Source: Dactylonectria macrodidyma | Lineage: Eukaryota; Ascomycota; Sordariomycetes; Hypocreales; Nectriaceae | DNA: 64,000 nucleotides | Assembly: GCA_020744425.1 (NCBI GenBank) | Contig: JAGMUV010000008.1 | Span: forward strand, 248,001 to 312,000 | Reading direction: 5' to 3' | Shown: positions 51,225 through 62,935 of the stretch, piece by piece | How the letters are laid out: each line of letters begins with the position of its first letter | Position numbering within the stretch: position 1 is the stretch's first letter | The notes under the pieces: model-generated | What the model was told of the DNA's origin: nothing | The model's database searches: none | Seen by the model: only the letters and a program-made list of their open reading frames with translations | Program-made: the position numbers and the translations under genes

Positions 51225-51305
51225 GTTGAGGTCGTGGTAGTGGTAGTGGTAGTGGTAATGGTGGTAGCAACAAACATAGTGGCGGTGGAAGTGGCGGGCG
51301 GTGTG
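51225..51305. repeat. GGTAGT-type simple repeat
   Basis: Runs of GGTAGTGGTAGTGGTAGTG with variants, ending in GTGGCGGTGGAAGTGGCGGG. Microsatellite-like sequence. Confidence 0.7.
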
Positions 51306-51792
51306 GTGGTTGGTGGACTCTTTCGCAAGAGGCTGGGCCACAAGGGAAAACAAACACGATATTGGTGACTTTCAACGGAGAGAAGGATCAACGGTTGACC
51401 TCATACAGTGATGTTGGATAATTATCAGGGCTCAGGCGGGGTGATTCTGGTTCTGGGACTAGCTGGGGAGCTGCGGCTCTTAGCCATGCAGACGTGGCAC
51501 CGCCATGTCCAACGAAAATACGCGAGAACGCCAGGCGGGCAATGTGACCTAATTTGCCGGTTTTCAGGCGGCGGGGATACTTATCAGGCATGACCAGGTA
51601 ACGAGATAAGCGGCGGCTTATCCGGCAACAGGTCCGCTGATTCTGTGACACAGCCACTGAACATGATTCCATTCCATAATCAATCGTCTAGGCAACCGTC
51701 AGTAACCAGCACCTATAACTTGCACCTTGGACCATTTCCTGTTGAACGATATTGGCTCTTGTTTCCTCCTCGGCCAGAAGATACCAGTAACA

Positions 51793-53994
51793 ATGCCGGA
51801 ATCATCAGAGGTCGCCGGGTCGCCCTCACGATGGGCCTCCGACTGCAAAGCCTGCCAAACTATCTGGAGACGACTTACAGACCCTGAATCTAGTACGGAG
51901 GAAATCAATTTTGGGTCTTTCAAGGAGGCACTCTCTACCGAGTGTCCAACCCACAAACCTTTACTCCAAAGTTTCAACGACTACGTTGGCATGAGAGAAA
52001 GAACGTTTCAAAAATCAGAATCGAAAGATGTGGGAGTCTATAAAGGCCATAGGGCGGCAGCGTCGGCCTGTCTGAGTCCTTGTCTATGGGGGGTTACTAC
52101 TGGGGGCTACTGCTGGTGAAGAAAGATTCCGTTCCCAGCCATCCTGGCACTGGACGTGTGTTGGATCCGAACTGGGCCGACTTGGATATGCTCAAGGCGT
52201 GGAAGAAGAAGTGCCTGTCATCTCATGGCGCGAAATGCGAAAACCCCACCAAGATCTGGCCTACACGCCCTGCTTGGCTGGTCGACGTCGAACAGAAATG
52301 CCTGGTTCCTGGCCAAACCCCGGGCAACTTCGTGGCGTTGAGTTACACCAACGGAGATCACACACACGGCCTGATCGACGCCGACACTCTAGTGAGATTA
52401 CAGGAGCCTCGCAGCCTGGATGCCCAGGAACTCTCGGAGTTCTCGACACCAGTTATCCAGCATGCTATTCACTTGACTTCAGTCATCGGCGAGCGATACC
52501 TGTGGGTTGATGCGCTGTGCATCCCTCGCGATGACCGCGGGGCCACGGTCGAACAGTTGAAGGCGATGGGAGCCATCTACGCCAACGCAATCGTGACAAT
52601 TATTTCTGCTGACGACGACTCTACAACCGGCATCGCTGGTCTCGAGGGTGTCTCGCAACCTCGAGGACTGGACCAGAGGGTCATTCCATTTGGAGATGAG
52701 AAGATCATCGTCCGGAACACTCACCGCATCTCCTTGATGAGCGGCCTTCCGTACTACGGGCGAGCGTGGACATTTCAGGAATACAGAATGGCACAGAGGA
52801 GAATTTGGTTCAGTTATCGCGAGCTACACTGGGAGTGTTCGTGCAATCTCCAGCATGAGGAGACGGTTACCGAAGTCGAAGTCGACAAGCCCGACAACCC
52901 ATCGTTGGGCATCATGTTGGCTGGATTTCCCGACCTTGACTCCCTAGCCCTTCTTCTCACTCATTACAACGACAAGTCACTACGGTACGATGAAGATGCC
53001 CTTCCGGCCATCTCTGGCCTGTTGTCGGTGGTCAGCCGCTCGTTCACCGGAGGCTCCTTGTATGGGGTCCCGGAAGCGTCCTTCGAGCGCGGGTTGAGCT
53101 GGAGGCCGTACTGGCCCCACACCAACCTACGACGTCGTATCCCATCGATTCGACCTGTTGAAGACCGACTGGCGCCGTCTGGTCTGCCCTCGTGGTCCTG
53201 GCTGGGCTGGTGTGGCGTGACAAACCCCGGCTTCGGCGAGGCAGGTCGAATCAATCCCCGGGGGCACTGGATTGAGGAAACCATCCCTACCACCGAGTGG
53301 TACACAAGTCGGTCCCCGAGCGATCCGCCGTCGCAGAGGCGAAGAATCAAGTCAACTTGGCTTGAGAACCGCGACAGCTACAAGGACTTTACCAAGCCGT
53401 TGCCTCCAGGCTGGACGCGCCACGCCGCTCCCATGAGGGGATCCTTCCGCGACGAGCCGCACCTCTACCCTGACGGATGCGACAAGTACGTCTTCACGCA
53501 TGCGGCTTTTCCCGGCACTGATGATCTGTCAAAGGCGTGGTACTACCCTTTCCCCGTCACGGACATTCAGGAGTCGACGCCTCCTTTCACGCCGGAGCAG
53601 ACGCAGTACCTGTTCTGCGAGACGAACAAAGCGCGGCTGTTTGGATATCAAGGTCCCGAGGAAAACATTGCAGGCCTTTACAACGCTGCATTTGCATAAC
53701 GACGAGTTTCTGGCTCGTTTCCCAAAGCGCGAGGCCGAATCTGAGGTGCCGGCTGACGAATGTGAGGCCGGGTTGCCGGTTGATCTGGTGGTCATTTGCA
53801 AGGTGAGGAGATATTCCAAGACCTGGAATGAGGATAGGAAGATGTACGACCTTCCACTCACGAAGAAGACCACTTACGTTGTACTTTGGGTCGAGTGGAA
53901 GGATGGAGTCGCCTATCGCCTTGCAAGCGGCCAGGTAAGGGAAGCGGAATGGGACAAGTTGGATCGGGAGAAGGTGTCTTTGATTCTAGGCTAA
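51793..53994 (+). pseudogene. HET-domain protein gene with two frameshifts
   Basis: Start ATG 51793 (MPESSEVAGSPSRWASDCKA CQTIWRRLTDPESSTEEINF). Near 52050 the frame must shift by one to join GSVGLSESLSMGGYYWGLLL VKKDSV. The HET domain follows with its three signatures: VALSYTNGDHTHGL, RYLWVDALCIPRDDRGATVE and YYGRAWTFQEYRMAQRRIWF. The C-terminal region includes SGLPSWSWLGWCGV and TPPFTPEQTQYLFCETNKA. Near 53685 a second shift is needed to reach LHNDEFLARFPKREAESEV, TYVVLWVEWKDGVAYRLASG and the stop at 53994. Outside the two shifts the sequence is undamaged, with no RIP-type stops, so decay is recent or one shift could be a sequencing error. HET proteins trigger heterokaryon incompatibility and cell death; here that function is probably lost. 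Confidence 0.8.
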
Positions 53995-54633
53995 TGACAT
54001 TAGTCTAGCCTACCTTGGAGATAAAGTTACTGTACATTTCATTGCTCATTTCTTACGGCCTGTCGCAGGAAGGGAGTTCCTTTCTAGTTATTAGACAAGA
54101 ACGCCGACGTCAATCTCCTATGCTGCACCGGAGGCTTATTCGTGACTTCAGCACTGTATGAAGCACGGGCGCACCCCTGTATAATACAGCGCACATCGGC
54201 TTTATCGGAGATAGTTCAGGCAAATGAAAGCTGACTAATGGCTGAAGTAAACTTTAAACAGGCATCTGGGCAACCTGAGCTCCATGGGGTTGGAGGGTCA
54301 ATTATGTTTAAACTTTGACGCGATTGCAAGCCCCTCCCCCGACGGGGTTCTATTTCGGTCTCGCTCTTCGGGTTTTCGACGTGGTAGCGTCACCATGGAC
54401 ATAGATCTGCATTCGCTTAAGTCCGCCGGCGAGAATCTTTAGCATGAGTTGACAAATCCCCCCGGACAAGTTCCACGGAAGATTAGAAATAACAGGAGAT
54501 TTGCAAATGCGGTATCTAAGCAATAGAGAGTGACGATGATCGGTTAAATAGGCAGTAGCTGGCCTAACTTCTGAGGGAACGCCTCATCGTGACCGAAACT
54601 GATCCTAACTTACACCCCTCTCACTTCTCTAAG
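53995..54633. other. Intergenic, promoter side of the MBL gene
   Basis: No coding sequence seen. Downstream of the HET gene and upstream of the start codon at 54634. Confidence 0.4.
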
Positions 54634-56749
54634 ATGGTCTACATTTACCACCTATGCAACTCAATTCTAGCCTTTGCCAGCTGTGCTCTAGGCCACCATG
54701 TTCAAGCTTGGGAACAAAACACGCCCACGGGGAGTCCAGAGCCCCTTATCAACCAGGGAATCTCCGCGTTGGGTGGCTTGAATAGCATCTCAGCTATAAA
54801 GAACGTGAGATACATTGGCAACAGGTGAACTTCATCTAATCGGCCACGATTCAAGTCTTTATACTGACAGACATTAGCATTCTACGTAGCAAAGGCTTGA
54901 TGTTGTCAATTTCTGTGCATGGCTTAGATCAAGCAACCATTGCTGCTGGCCGCCAGAATGTTACATTTTCTTTCGAGCAACCGCATGTGAAGCAGCGTAT
55001 TGATACGATTGCTCAACTCGGAGGTGAGACGTTGCCGATTCGGTTTAATGTGGGCCACTAACAGCTCCCAGCTACTTGGACATTTTCCCGACCAACGCTT
55101 GAGCCTATGGATTTCTCCCACCTAGTTGAGGGAGGCGACGATGGCTTCGCTGCTCGTTTAAGGGGGAGTTCCCTCGTGTTTGATCCAGCCCAACCGGAGG
55201 GGTACATGGATGGTAGGCGCCTCGTGCGGCCACGTCGGAGAGGAAACTGACCGCTCTTAGGACTTTTGGCGAGCTATCTGATCACCGAGGCTAATAAGTG
55301 GGATCCTCTTTTAATACGGACCGTATGTGTGCAAGAAACTGTTGGTTGGGCAAGCCTGTTGGAGAAATGACTAACACTCGCCGTCCGATAGATTCTCACC
55401 AACAAAAAGGCCACCTATCGTGTGGGTAAGACTGAAGCAGGGATCGAGCTACCTGGAGGTGAGAGGTCCCGGATTTGTAGGCCTTAGAAAGGGTGGGAAC
55501 TAACGTTAGGCAGTTCATGACGAGTCAATTGGCTTGACGATTCTTTTCCACCCGGATACTAAGCTTCCCTATATTATCCGCTCGTACGAAGACCATCCTT
55601 TCTTCGGTCCCTCCACGCATGACCTTCTTGTTTACAACTATGTCGAGGTCGACGGCGTGGAATTTCCTCGGCGGTTCAAAACCATTTACAATAACAAGCA
55701 TGTCATCGCGGACTATGCCGCAGACCAAGTGTTGAGCAACCTGGAACTGGAGGAGGGCTTCTTTAGCAGACCCGGAACTGGCACTGTTCCCGAAGACAGT
55801 ATCCCTACTAGGGACCCTGAGTACGGCTTTGCCGAAATTGGAGAAACCGCAAGCAACTTTGTTTGGAGTGGTCCCTACACTGGAACCTTCGAAGCCCTTG
55901 ACGCATCCGCGGAACAACCATTCCAAGATGTGCCCGGGTTATGGATCTTGAACATGGTAATGAGACAGGCAGTCGTTGAGCTTGAAGACGGCTCAGTTAT
56001 TGTCTTGGACGCGCCGCCGCATCAAAGTAAGCTTGTCATCGATTGGGTCCAGCAAAGACTTGGAAAGAATGTCACACATGTTTGGGTTTGTCCTGACGCC
56101 GCCACTGGTATCGTCGAACTAAAGCTGACCTGGTATACACAGCCAACGCACCACCACCACGATCACTCGTTTGGAGTTGCCGACTATGCGGCCATTGGGG
56201 CCAAAATCATTGTGCCAGAAAACGGGGCTCCCTACTACGCCAGACTGAATCTCACTCAAGGTCAGATCTTGACCTATAGGTAAGATCTAATAAGTCTACA
56301 GAAGAGACATATCTCAATATATATCTGACAATTTTGGCAGGCGTGGCGATGCGATGGTACTAAAGGATAGCAAGACCCAGCTAGCCCTCGTGGATATGCA
56401 AGGGACTATCCACGCCGAAGATCATGGCTATGCTTTTATTTCTTCTGCTCGTCCAACGACCAACAGCTCAACGGCACTTTTTGAAGCAGATCATGCAAAC
56501 CTGGCTACTATAGATAGTGCGGACCATGGAATGTTGCAGGAACTTATAGATGTTTTAGTCCGCGATCGGGTGACTCTTGATACGTAGTAAGTTGCATGTA
56601 TTCTTTGGGTATTACCTACTAACTCGCAAACTAGCTTCTTCCCCGTCCACGGACCAGATGGCAACCTTGCAGACTTTCTTATCCCGTCTGGGACTAAATA
56701 TCCAGTTTATTCACCACTGGACTATCGTTATAACGAGCCTAGCTATTAA
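54634..56749 (+). CDS. Secreted metallo-beta-lactamase-fold hydrolase, nine exons
   Basis: Exons: 54634-54824, 54878-55023, 55072-55212, 55261-55322, 55392-55458, 55514-56085, 56143-56279, 56341-56586 and 56635-56749. All eight introns are 48-69 nt with GT...AG, most with CTAAC/CTGAC branch sites, and all phases agree, giving 558 residues. The protein starts with a signal peptide (MVYIYHLCNSILAFASCALG). The metal-binding motif HHHHDH (residues 396-401, H-x-H-x-D-H type) is followed by SFGVADYAAIGAKIIVPENG. The intron at 56086-56142 is a multiple of three without stops; removing it joins HVW directly to PTHHHHDH, as expected for the family. The last exon supplies FFPVHGPDGNLADFLIPSGT. The enzyme likely hydrolyses a lactone, lactam or ester outside the cell or in the secretory pathway; the substrate is unknown. 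The gene is undamaged. Confidence 0.85.
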
Positions 56750-56871
56750 TATTAGTTAGAGGGGAATAGTATAACGTATATGACAAGCGAGCGATACAGA
56801 CAAAGGAGCGATATACTTTTCCCTTAATCATATAACTTTCCATTTAATCAATTGATTCTGAACTACCAATT
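56750..56871. other. Short AT-rich spacer
   Basis: 3' flank of the MBL gene and 5' side of the pogo/Fot fragment. No terminal inverted repeat was recognised. Confidence 0.3.
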
Positions 56872-57498
56872 ATGTCACAGCCAAATATTGAGGCTAAAAT
56901 CCTTCTTGCTCTTCAAGCCTTTCAAAATAATCCAAAACTAAGTCTCCGACGCGCTGCTCGCAACTATCAGGCCCCTCTGCCAAGACTGTAACGCCGGCAA
57001 AATGGCGTTCAATCTCGACGCGATACCATCCCCAACTTACGGATACTATCCGATCTAGAAGAACCTATCATTATTCAGTTCATTCTCGACCTGGATTCGC
57101 GAGGATTTGCCCCGCGACTGCGTGGTTTTGAAGAAATGGCTAACCGATTGCTCGCTGACCGCGACGCGTCGCCTGTCGGCAAGCACTGGGCTTCCAACTT
57201 CGTCAGGCGACACCCACACCTTAAGACGCGTTTTTTTCGTAAATATGACTATCAGAGGGCCAAATGTGAAGATCTGACTATTATTTGCGATTGGTTCAGG
57301 CTTATGGAGAACACAATCGCGAAATATGGTATCACCTTCGCTGATATCTACAACTTTGACGAGACTGGCTTTATGATGGGCCTGATTGCAAGCGGAATGG
57401 TTGTCACAGGTGCAGAAAGATATAGAAGACCGAAACCAATCCAGCCTGGGAACCGGGAATGGGTTACAGTTATCCAGGCTATTCATGTTAACTTCTGA
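56872..57498 (+). pseudogene. Pogo/Fot1-type transposase, N-terminal half
   Basis: The frame from ATG 56872 (MSQPNIEAKILLALQAFQNN PKLSLRRAARNYQ) begins with the helix-turn-helix of Fot/pogo transposases and is interrupted by TAA at 56989-56991. It continues through the CENP-B-type DNA-binding domain (IQFILDLDSRGFAPRLRGFE; GKHWASNFVRRHPHLKTRFF) into the first catalytic block of DDE_1: FADIYNFDETGFMMGLIASG, where the Asp of NFDETGF is the first catalytic Asp. After WVTVIQAI the sequence diverges and stops at 57498; the second and third catalytic residues are missing. The TAA is compatible with CAA to TAA. Confidence 0.8.
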
Positions 57499-58484
57499 AC
57501 TTTGAAGAACGCAGCATATCAATGAATAGCGTTAGAAGCGGGATTAACCTGCTGGCAAGAATTACCCAGCGGCCGACGAGGTAACCAAGATGGGTACCTT
57601 TTAACATTGAGTAGACGCAAGTTCTAAGGCTCGCTCAATAACGAGCATCCATAGATCACATAATTTCCTGATTGACTGCGACACAGCTCTTGAGATATTC
57701 CACACGCAGCACTTATATTATTAGGTATTACCGGTAATTATCTCCTTCCTGGGTAACAGACACAAGAAGTAGAACGAAACAGAGCAAGTATGCAACTACC
57801 AGCATTTTTTAATAGTTTTTATGTTTCATTCCTGAAATGTTTTATTGTTATTATTATTATCATTATTTATCCGTCTGCGTCATTGCAAAGTGAGAATGGG
57901 GAAAAGGAAAGCGTGAAACTTAGTATTAGAGAAGCAGTCTTGAGAGTAGTAGGTGATTGCGACACAGCAACGCCACGCACGGGCAAGAGCTTACTTGGGG
58001 AAGCTGACGCCCTGAGTGTGCAGTTGTGCTAGACCGTTAGACCATAGGGCACAAGATTGACCAATAATCGCTATGCAGTAACTTAATTACTGGGCATACT
58101 AGCTACTATTTTAAGCCTCTCGCTACTTGGTGAACTAAGCCGTAACATTTCCGGGCAACTCTCCGCGTGTCACGAAACTATTCCCCGATGTGACGTGAAT
58201 GGAACCCGCATAATCATATGGAAATATAGGGGTTAATAAGTCAAGCTTTGAACAACGTTGATGTTATCGCTTCCTCCCAGGGAGCAGATTCCTTGTATCA
58301 GGACGGTCTCTGGGTCCTGAACTGGATAATTTTGGCGGCGGTGTAGATTGCGGCCTAGGACGGTGTAGGCGAAGGCCGAAAAGATGTAGCTTAGGCGTGC
58401 ACGTTATTGTATCGTAATCTTTTGCAACAAAGGCGGTGGGTGGAGGAGGTAACGACCACACTAATTGTTCCTAACACTTAGCTA
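57499..58484. other. Spacer between two DNA transposons
   Basis: No gene. 57840-57870 is a TTA/TTATTATTA microsatellite inside a meaningless short frame. Ends at the TA target dinucleotide of the mariner element. Confidence 0.35.
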
Positions 58485-59862
58485 CAGCGGGGTCAAAAGT
58501 TACAACACAATTTCATGTACCCCGCTCTATCCAATAATCAAAATTCAAATTCAACGACTTATTGCGCAGCCAATTTATGTGAGAATGGTGTTGCAAGTAC
58601 ATCATTCATCTTATATGAGAATGAGGATTGTTTGGAGGTACAATTCAGCCTTGTTCTCCGCCTCAATCGCGCGCGATGAAGGGCTAAGTCGGCACGCGAT
58701 TTATGGTGTGGTAATTACGGTGATGTCGCAACTAACACAGCGATCACGACCAGGCCAGGCCAGGCTCGGCCGACTACGCAAGCTAGGAGACCGAGAAAGG
58801 AGATGAATACTAAGAGTTATAGGGAAAGGCCCTCATATGCAAATCAAGGAATTAATTGAGGAGGCCGGTCTAAGCTGCTCAAAGAGGACTCTTCTAACGT
58901 TCCTTAGAAAGGAGGTATTATGCACTTTCAGTCACTTATCCGGCCCTGCATCAGCGAGGCTATGGCTTGAAAACCCCTACACTTTACTAGGTAATATATA
59001 CATATATCTACAGATTTTTCAGAGTCTTAAACCTTCTCAGATGAAGTTCTTGTAGCCTGAGGCGAGGGTCAGAGACGCACTTGGTGCTTCTGTGAGCCGG
59101 TATATTTTCTTTTCGCAATTGCAACTTGCCTAATAGTTCCTAGCACAAGAGGCTATTCAGATGGAATGTTCAGACCCGTGTCACTCCAATGAGGCACTCG
59201 CAGATGTTTTTCAACGCCTTTAGCTATTACAGGCGCATTTCAATGGCCCTTCTTTATAGTGACGCAGACTCAGATCGTGGCGGCGTTATGGCGTAAGTTC
59301 TGCTTGAATGCCTGCAGCAATACCTTTCTCAAATTGTCACCAGAAATAGCCGCTTTAAGCGTAATAATTTGTCTCTTTTTCGGTCGCGATTGGTAATGGG
59401 CTGGCTGCTAGAATGGTGCGAGAACAGAAGGGCCAAGGTAATAGACTGGCCGCCCTACAGCCCGAATCTCAACCCCATTGAAACCCTATGGGAAATACTT
59501 AAAACAAAGATCTGCAAGTGATACTCTGAGCTCTCGAACATGCTAAAGACTGAGGAGTCCAAGTAACAACGTATTGAAGCCGCAATTAAGCTATGGGAAG
59601 GGATTGAGCCGGAGATTTGCAAAACCTGATCTTTTCAATGAAGGGCAGGATGCAGGCGGTAGTGCGCGCATAGGGCTAGTATATGAAATATTAAAGATAA
59701 TACAGAAGACTCTATCTAAAAGGCTATAGATTGATATATATAAATATTTAATTGATAATTATTTGATTTTGCTAGAATTATTTGAAAGTGAAGCATTCAT
59801 TTAATGGAGGTACTGTGACGCCGGGTTGACTCCGGATGTGTCGTAACTTTCGCCCCCTACTG
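58485..59862 (+). mobile_element. Tc1/mariner element, complete ends, dead transposase
   Basis: Terminal inverted repeats: left CAGCGGGGTCAAAAGTTAC from 58485, right (complement) CAGTAGGGGGCGAAAGTTAC ending at 59862. Each continues into ACACA and is flanked by TA (58483-58484 and 59863-59864), the expected target duplication. The length of 1378 bp is normal for the family. Differences between the arms are mostly transitions. Confidence 0.85.
58600..59630 (+). pseudogene. Tc1/mariner transposase, degenerate
   Basis: Fragments in family order: GLSRHAIYGVV-type HTH; SRPGQARLGRLRKLGDRERR; HMQIKELIEEAGLSCSKRTL LTFLRKE (second HTH); then, near 59430-59520, WPPYSPNLNPIETLWEILK, the catalytic end of DD34E transposases with its Glu; and AAIKLWEGIEPEI. 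Several TAG/TAA codons and frame changes intervene. The element cannot mobilise itself. Confidence 0.8.
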
Positions 59863-59864
59863 TA

Positions 59865-60763
59865 TCTTAACCTTTACTAATACATTACTTAGATGAGCAT
59901 CTTTGGGTGTCTCGGAGCTCGGATTTCCTTCATTTCTGAGTGATGGATTTCTCAGCTAGAAGAACTAACCTGCCTTAGAAATCAAAACGACTTATGTAGG
60001 TTCGTGAACGGCTCGCGCAAAGACTAAGAATAGAAGGAGCTCAGTCTTACTCTATGTATCATCGCCAGTAAAGCCAGGTTTTAGCTCATGAGCTAACGAC
60101 CGTAATTGTTATAGGGCGTCAAAAGATTCGCCCAATAAATGCAACCACAAGCGGGTCTATTAAACTTAATTCAAGCCACTGCCTCTTCTCAGCGCACTCG
60201 GAAAATCTCGAAAGTCCGGTTCTTCTTAGGTCCGTAACTCTAGGAAGGTCCGGCGGAAGAAATGTAGTGAACAAAAGCATAAATTAATTTCGCGAGCCTC
60301 GAATCCTAGGTTCCCCACATCTTTTTCAGCTTCGGACATAAGCGGACTTACCCGATCTCGCCCTTTCGGCTCTTCGCAAAATGGGCTATTAACTCAGCAC
60401 CGAGGCCCAATGCGGCTTTGAATAATCTAATTGAACGTGTAAATGGTGCGAATGTACTGAAATGCTGATTTGTAAAAGCACCCGCATTTGATTCTGTTTC
60501 ATGCAGGCCTGGTAACAAACACCGGTATCTCCGATCGCCGACCCAGTCTAAACACTCCAAGCATATACAACACGTTACGTATATGTATGGATACATAGCA
60601 AGATAAATGGATGAATCAAATGTTCCTGACCGCTGCTCTGTAATTCTTACGATTTTACACGCAAGACACGACCAACTAACGCTACTATAAATGTAAGCCT
60701 TCGTCATACAGTTGGATCGCCCCAGATATCAAACTAACAACCCAAAGTATCCGCACCTACACC
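59865..60763. other. Intergenic, no supported gene
   Basis: Contains short frames only (for example 60707-60348 on the minus strand). The last 100 bp are the leader of the beta-lactamase-family gene (CAACCCAAAGTATCCGCACC just before ATG). Confidence 0.35.
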
Positions 60764-62148
60764 ATGGCACACTCTGAGTCGATGGCGAGCGTTGAGGATG
60801 CATTTCGGGGAGCTACAAGCGATGCAAAGGGCCTTCCACATGCTGCACTCATTGCTATGGATAAGGATGGTGAGTTCCGCTCCAACCTGCGCACTCTGAA
60901 GTTCTGGAGAATGTAATGGAAGTTATAAACCAAGCCGAGGGAGAGTAGTGAAGACGGTGCTGAGAGAGGCTTCCTGCGCAGAGGACATCGCTTTCGGCAA
61001 TCGGCTTATATGTGCACGCAGGCAACATTATCCAAGCCCTGGCTACTGGGACCTTCAAGCCCCTTTCGGTGATCAGCGGCCCCCAACAGCCCTTCACGCA
61101 TGACACCATTTGCTGGCTCGCCTCTTGCACCAAACTCATGACCACTATCGCAGCTCTCCAACTCGTCGAACGTGGCCTTCTTTCCCTCAACGAAGATATT
61201 GCCCCGATTCTCCCTGAACTTGCCAAAGTCCAGATCCTTGTCGACGTGAAAGAGACCGGCCCCATCTTCCGTCCTCGTACACGCCCTATAACCCTCAGGA
61301 GCCTTCTCACGCACTCGTCAGGCTTAGTCTACGAATCAATGGATCCAAAAATGACTGCTTGGGGTGAGTGGGTGCGCAAGAACTACCCGGAAGAGGTAGC
61401 AAATCTGAATTCGACGGAGCCTGCTAAAGCCTTTTCCGGACCACTGCTCTTTGAGCCAGGCGAAGGGTGGGCATACAGTACAGGATTAGACTGGGTTGGG
61501 ATTGCGGTGGCGAGGGTCTCTGGACTTCCACTTACGCAATACCTCAAACAGCATATATGGAGTCCACTGGGTATGGACAGTACGACTTTTGATCTTTCGA
61601 CCCGGCCAGATCTACTCTCCCGCGCCGCACTCATGACATTTAGGGCCGATGATGGGGAGTTGGTTAGTGGCGAGACTGCCCTGAAAGCATTTGGTGTCCA
61701 AAACGGGACGCTCTACGTCACGGAGAGTGGAGGCGGAGGCTGTTTCAGTACAGCTAATGATTACATCAAATTGTTAAGATCGATACATACCAACGACGGG
61801 ATGTTGTTGAAGCCTGAATCCGTTGAAGAGATGTTCAAACCGCAGTTGGCCGATCCTATACATCTGAAGCGATATCACCTGGGCCCTGGATCGAATCCAC
61901 TGATGGGAAATATTCCTCATGAGACGAGAGTTGACTTCGGACTCGGGGGGCTTGTAGTTATGGACGACCTTGAGCGTGTTGGAAGGCGCGAAGGTTCCAT
62001 GCAGTGGGGTGGGATGCCTAACTTATTCTGGTGGATGAGTCCCAAGAATGGTGTCTGTGGCTGCTACTTTCAGCAATTGCTACCGCCGGGTGATAAGATG
62101 GCTGTAGATATGTACCAGAGGTTTGAGAGAGCGACATACAGCTTATGA
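60764..62148 (+). CDS. Serine beta-lactamase/transesterase family protein (LovD-like)
   Basis: Exon 1 is 60764-60869 (MAHSESMASVEDAFRGATSD), intron 60870-61021 (152 nt, GTGAGT to CGCAG, phase 1) and exon 2 61022-62148, giving 410 residues. The catalytic SxxK is Ser70-Cys-Thr-Lys73 in WLASCTKLMTTIAAL, and the second motif is Tyr187-Ser-Thr in GEGWAYSTGLDW. Later blocks include GLPLTQYLKQHIWSPLGMDS, SGGGGCFSTANDYIKLLRSI and MQWGGMPNLFWWMSPKNGVC. The motif spacing is close to that of LovD, the acyltransferase of lovastatin synthesis, but many fungal relatives are simple esterases. There is no signal peptide, so it is probably cytosolic. The gene is intact and well preserved. Confidence 0.85.
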
Positions 62149-62935
62149 TACAGGACTTCAATGGTGAGTTGCTAGCACAATGGCAAAAAATACAGTAGTT
62201 TTTTTTTCCACAATTTTTAACATTTTTCAAACCCAATGCTTCCACAGTTCTTCAGCTTGTACATCACTGGCTTTGCACCCAAACAGCCTCCATTGCAAAA
62301 TATAGAATATAGCTCCTGCATCCACTCGTTGAACTTGGCTCTTTTCAGATCCTTGAGGAATGGTTGGTTCTACGTCGAAATCTCTCTCTAGCACCCCAGT
62401 ACGCCTGCAAGATCCTTCACTCACCACTGTTGCTCCTCGATAGAGTTAATTTCATCGATCGTTAGAGGGTTTCAGAAGAACCCGGTAAGAAGGAGGATAA
62501 AGCAGCCTACGGCTGCCAAAGTTGACCCGTTGAGTGGCCTAGAGCTGCGAGAAACCCGTTCCGGTTGTGTCGATTACTCAGGATAGAACAACATAGCCAC
62601 GGATTCCAAGAAAAATCCCACATAGTTCCTCCCACATCGCTTCTCCTTATTAATTATTAATTATTAAGCACGCCTTCCACTTGAAATTGTCAGCTCGCGT
62701 TCTTCGGTATTAAGTAAATTATCTCCATTTTACTCGGGCATCGCACTTCGGAAAACATTTAACATGCCGCACTTCGGAAATATGAAAGTACCGAGACATG
62801 AATATTTATCGATTAATAACGAAATAACCAGCTTGAAATCACAAAGAAAAGCTTTATTACCCACAGATCCTAACGAGCTGTTAGGCTTTGCCTTATCACT
62901 CTTATCCAACAAGTCATCACTCTCTAACTTCCATA
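62149..62935. other. Intergenic with possible transposase debris
   Basis: 62200-62460 has minus-strand coding-like traces in two frames (for example FNEWMQELYSIFCNGG and ILQWRLFGCKASDVQAEELW) that could be the remnant of a gene or transposon; I could not assign it. 62640-62935 is the promoter and leader of the ADH gene. Confidence 0.35.

Noticed and set aside
52080..53699. Taking the 539-codon ORF alone as a complete HET protein
   Set aside because: It starts inside a conserved block and lacks the C-terminal LHNDEFLARF to SLILG part, which is present in another frame.
56354..56587. Ending the MBL gene at the TAG at 56587
   Set aside because: A GTAAGT donor overlaps that codon and a good intron leads to a conserved-looking last exon ending at 56749.
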